Shown here piece by piece: positions 62,795-64,000 of a stretch of 64,000 bases of DNA. Position 1 is the stretch's first letter, and the number at the start of each line of letters is the position of its first letter. The position numbers were made by a program, and so were the translations under genes. The notes beneath the pieces were generated by a model that was given only the letters and a program-made list of their open reading frames with translations, searched no databases and was not told where the DNA came from. This stretch comes from UBA12191 sp964422295. GTDB lineage: Bacteria; Planctomycetota; UBA8108; UBA1146. The DNA lies in assembly GCA_964422295.1 (NCBI GenBank), contig CAYRAM010000006.1, positions 1-64,000 of the forward strand. The letters run 5' to 3'.

Positions 62795-63685
62795 TTACGT
62801 ATAGTCGTAAAAGCCGCGACCGGTTTTTCTCCCCAAATCCCCTGCTGCCACCATTCGGCGCAGAAGTGGACACGGGCGATACCTGGGATCGCCCAGTTCT
62901 TCGTGCAATACCTCAAGGATGTTGAGACAAACATCGAGTCCGACAAAATCGGCGAGGGTCAGTGGGCCCATCGGGTGTCCCATACCCAACTTCATGACCT
63001 CATCGATGGACTCTCGGGTTGCCACTCCCTCCATGAGAGCGAACATCGCTTCATTGAGCATCGGGCAAAGAATTCTGTTGGCGACAAACCCCGGGTAATC
63101 TTCGGCCTGCCACGGTTCTTTGCCGAGTCGGCGGGATAATTCCATCGTCGCATCCAGGACGGCATCATCAGTCTTGTGACCACGAATCACCTCGACCAAC
63201 TTCATCATTGGAACCGGATTCATGAAGTGCATTCCGACAAAACGCTCGGGCCTCTGTGTGTAACTGGCCAAACGGGTGATGGAGATGGAAGATGTATTGC
63301 TCGCAATGACTCCATCCTCATCGACATTTTCGTCGAGTGCGCCGAGGACCTCTTCTTTGAGTTTTTCCTCTTCCGGAATTGCTTCGACTGCCCATTGAGA
63401 TCCTTTTGCTGCGGTGAGCGAAGTTTCAAATGCAACCCTTGCAAGGATTTCCTGGGCATCGTCAGCACTGATCTTTTCTTTTTTGACCATGCGGCCAAGG
63501 CTGTGATCGATGGCCCCACGCGCCCTTTCCAAGGATTCCTCGAAGGGGTCGATAATGGTGACCGGATAACCGGAGGCGGCGAACACTTGGGCGATGCCAT
63601 TACCCATGGTGCCTGCGCCAACCACGCTCACCTGTTGAATGCTGTCGACGATGGACGCAGCCTGCGGGGAGGCTTCACTACTCAT
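62795..63685 (-). CDS. 3-hydroxybutyryl-CoA dehydrogenase
   Basis: About 296 residues from the ATG at 63685; a longer in-frame start at 63769 adds a basic stretch without family similarity. NAD-binding VSVVGAGTMGNGIAQVFAAS at the start, the catalytic-His region VGMHFMNPVPMMKLVEVIRG and FVANRILCPMLNEAMFALME at the C-terminal domain are diagnostic. It oxidises 3-hydroxyacyl-CoA to 3-ketoacyl-CoA. It is the first gene of the minus-strand acyl-CoA operon. Confidence 0.94.
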   Translation of the reverse strand: MSSEASPQAASIVDSIQQVSVVGAGTMGNGIAQVFAASGYPVTIIDPFEESLERARGAIDHSLGRMVKKEKISADDAQEILARVAFETSLTAAKGSQWAVEAIPEEEKLKEEVLGALDENVDEDGVIASNTSSISITRLASYTQRPERFVGMHFMNPVPMMKLVEVIRGHKTDDAVLDATMELSRRLGKEPWQAEDYPGFVANRILCPMLNEAMFALMEGVATRESIDEVMKLGMGHPMGPLTLADFVGLDVCLNILEVLHEELGDPRYRPCPLLRRMVAAGDLGRKTGRGFYDYT

Positions 63686-64000
63686 CTCGGTTTCTCTCTT
63701 CCGCGGCGGGATCGATGATCCCGCAATGCTGGTTATGGATCGGGACGAAGCGGCCCTCGGTGGACCCATCCCCGGGGCTGGAATCGATTTCCAGGTCGGT
63801 CTTCTGCGACCTCCTCTTCCCCACCATGGATCGTAGGAGGCTTGCCCCCCACGGGCAAGCGGACCGTTTCCCCGTCGCGCACCGATTTCGACGAAAACAG
63901 CCCCCCAGGAAGGACATCCGCGGGCACAAAAAAACCCCGTGGAGCGGAATCCGCTCCACGGGGCACCTGCCAGATCCAGTCACTGAATCAGGGGCAAGGA
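63686..64000. other. Leader region of the acyl-CoA operon
   Basis: About 315 bases to the window end, without a supported gene. It holds a hairpin GCTTGCCC/GGGCAAGC with a CCCAC loop (63840-63860) about 155 bases before the operon start, and the terminator of an off-window gene. The operon promoter should lie here, but I see no clear -35/-10. Confidence 0.5.
63928..63963 (-). terminator. Terminator of a gene beyond the right edge
   Basis: CCCCGTGGAGCGGA (63935-63948) and TCCGCTCCACGGGG (63950-63963) form a perfect 14-bp stem; on the minus strand a T-run follows (A-run 63928-63934). It ends a minus-strand transcript from outside the window and so separates it from the acyl-CoA operon. Confidence 0.9.

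Noticed and set aside
1..64000. tRNA, rRNA, transposase or integrase genes
   Set aside because: I found no cloverleaf-like segment in the gaps, and no integrase, recombinase or transposase motif in the proteins.

Overview
This 64 kb window is bacterial chromosome, almost fully coding, with no insertion sequences, prophage, CRISPR array, rRNA or tRNA that I can see. Gene content points to Planctomycetota or a close relative, but only moderately. It holds giant secreted PKD-repeat lipoproteins, a Cys-containing cohesin-like C-terminal domain, a lone actin-like ATPase with a coiled-coil partner, an SSS symporter with its small subunit, and frequent GTG/TTG starts. No single gene fixes the taxonomy.

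Layout. Positions 1-3000 hold an acyl-CoA dehydrogenase divergent from mnmA plus a SEC-C protein. Positions 3000-13000 are a surface/secretion region: a 15-repeat PKD lipoprotein, a VOC protein coupled to an M28 peptidase lipoprotein, a DinB-fold protein and a large lipase-like lipoprotein. Positions 13100-25100 are one long minus-strand housekeeping run in transcription order miaB, ribD, a secreted unknown, serS, purA, uppS, cdsA, phoH, an HD-domain membrane protein and ybeY. Most junctions are 4-base start/stop overlaps. Positions 25100-35000, also minus, carry a UbiB-type kinase, a phasin-like protein, an aminotransferase overlapping a gluzincin protease, the actin-like/coiled-coil pair, an unknown lipoprotein, an NFACT/RqcH protein and ndk. 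Positions 35000-41700 carry a sigma-54 activator, an RpoD-type sigma factor, a degenerate hotdog protein, a methyltransferase and hutH.

Positions 41800-51200 combine ETF-ubiquinone oxidoreductase and a LeuA-like synthase (plus strand) with a minus run: a two-headed PPIase, enoyl-CoA hydratase, thiolase, leuB and ygfZ. Positions 51400-56300 are transport genes: an EamA exporter, the SSS symporter with its DUF4212 subunit, and CstA. Positions 57400-63700 hold rsmG and a minus-strand acyl-CoA catabolic operon (3-hydroxyacyl-CoA dehydrogenase, two acyl-CoA dehydrogenases, MeaB-like GTPase, thiolase). Three acyl-CoA dehydrogenases, two thiolases, the hydratase, the dehydrogenase and ETF-QO together suggest active fatty-acid or branched-chain acyl-CoA oxidation feeding the respiratory chain.

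The most striking item is at 56314-57270. What looks like msrB followed by an msrA lacking its catalytic residue is one uninterrupted frame, except for a TGA at exactly the MsrA catalytic cysteine codon (GGG-TGA-FWGVE). The simplest reading is a selenocysteine-containing MsrB-MsrA fusion that a standard gene caller would split and misannotate. Next in interest are the actin-like/coiled-coil cassette, the CxxC in every one of 15 PKD repeats, a secreted parvulin-cyclophilin fusion, and enzymes missing canonical catalytic residues (an acyl-CoA dehydrogenase and a FabZ-like hotdog protein).
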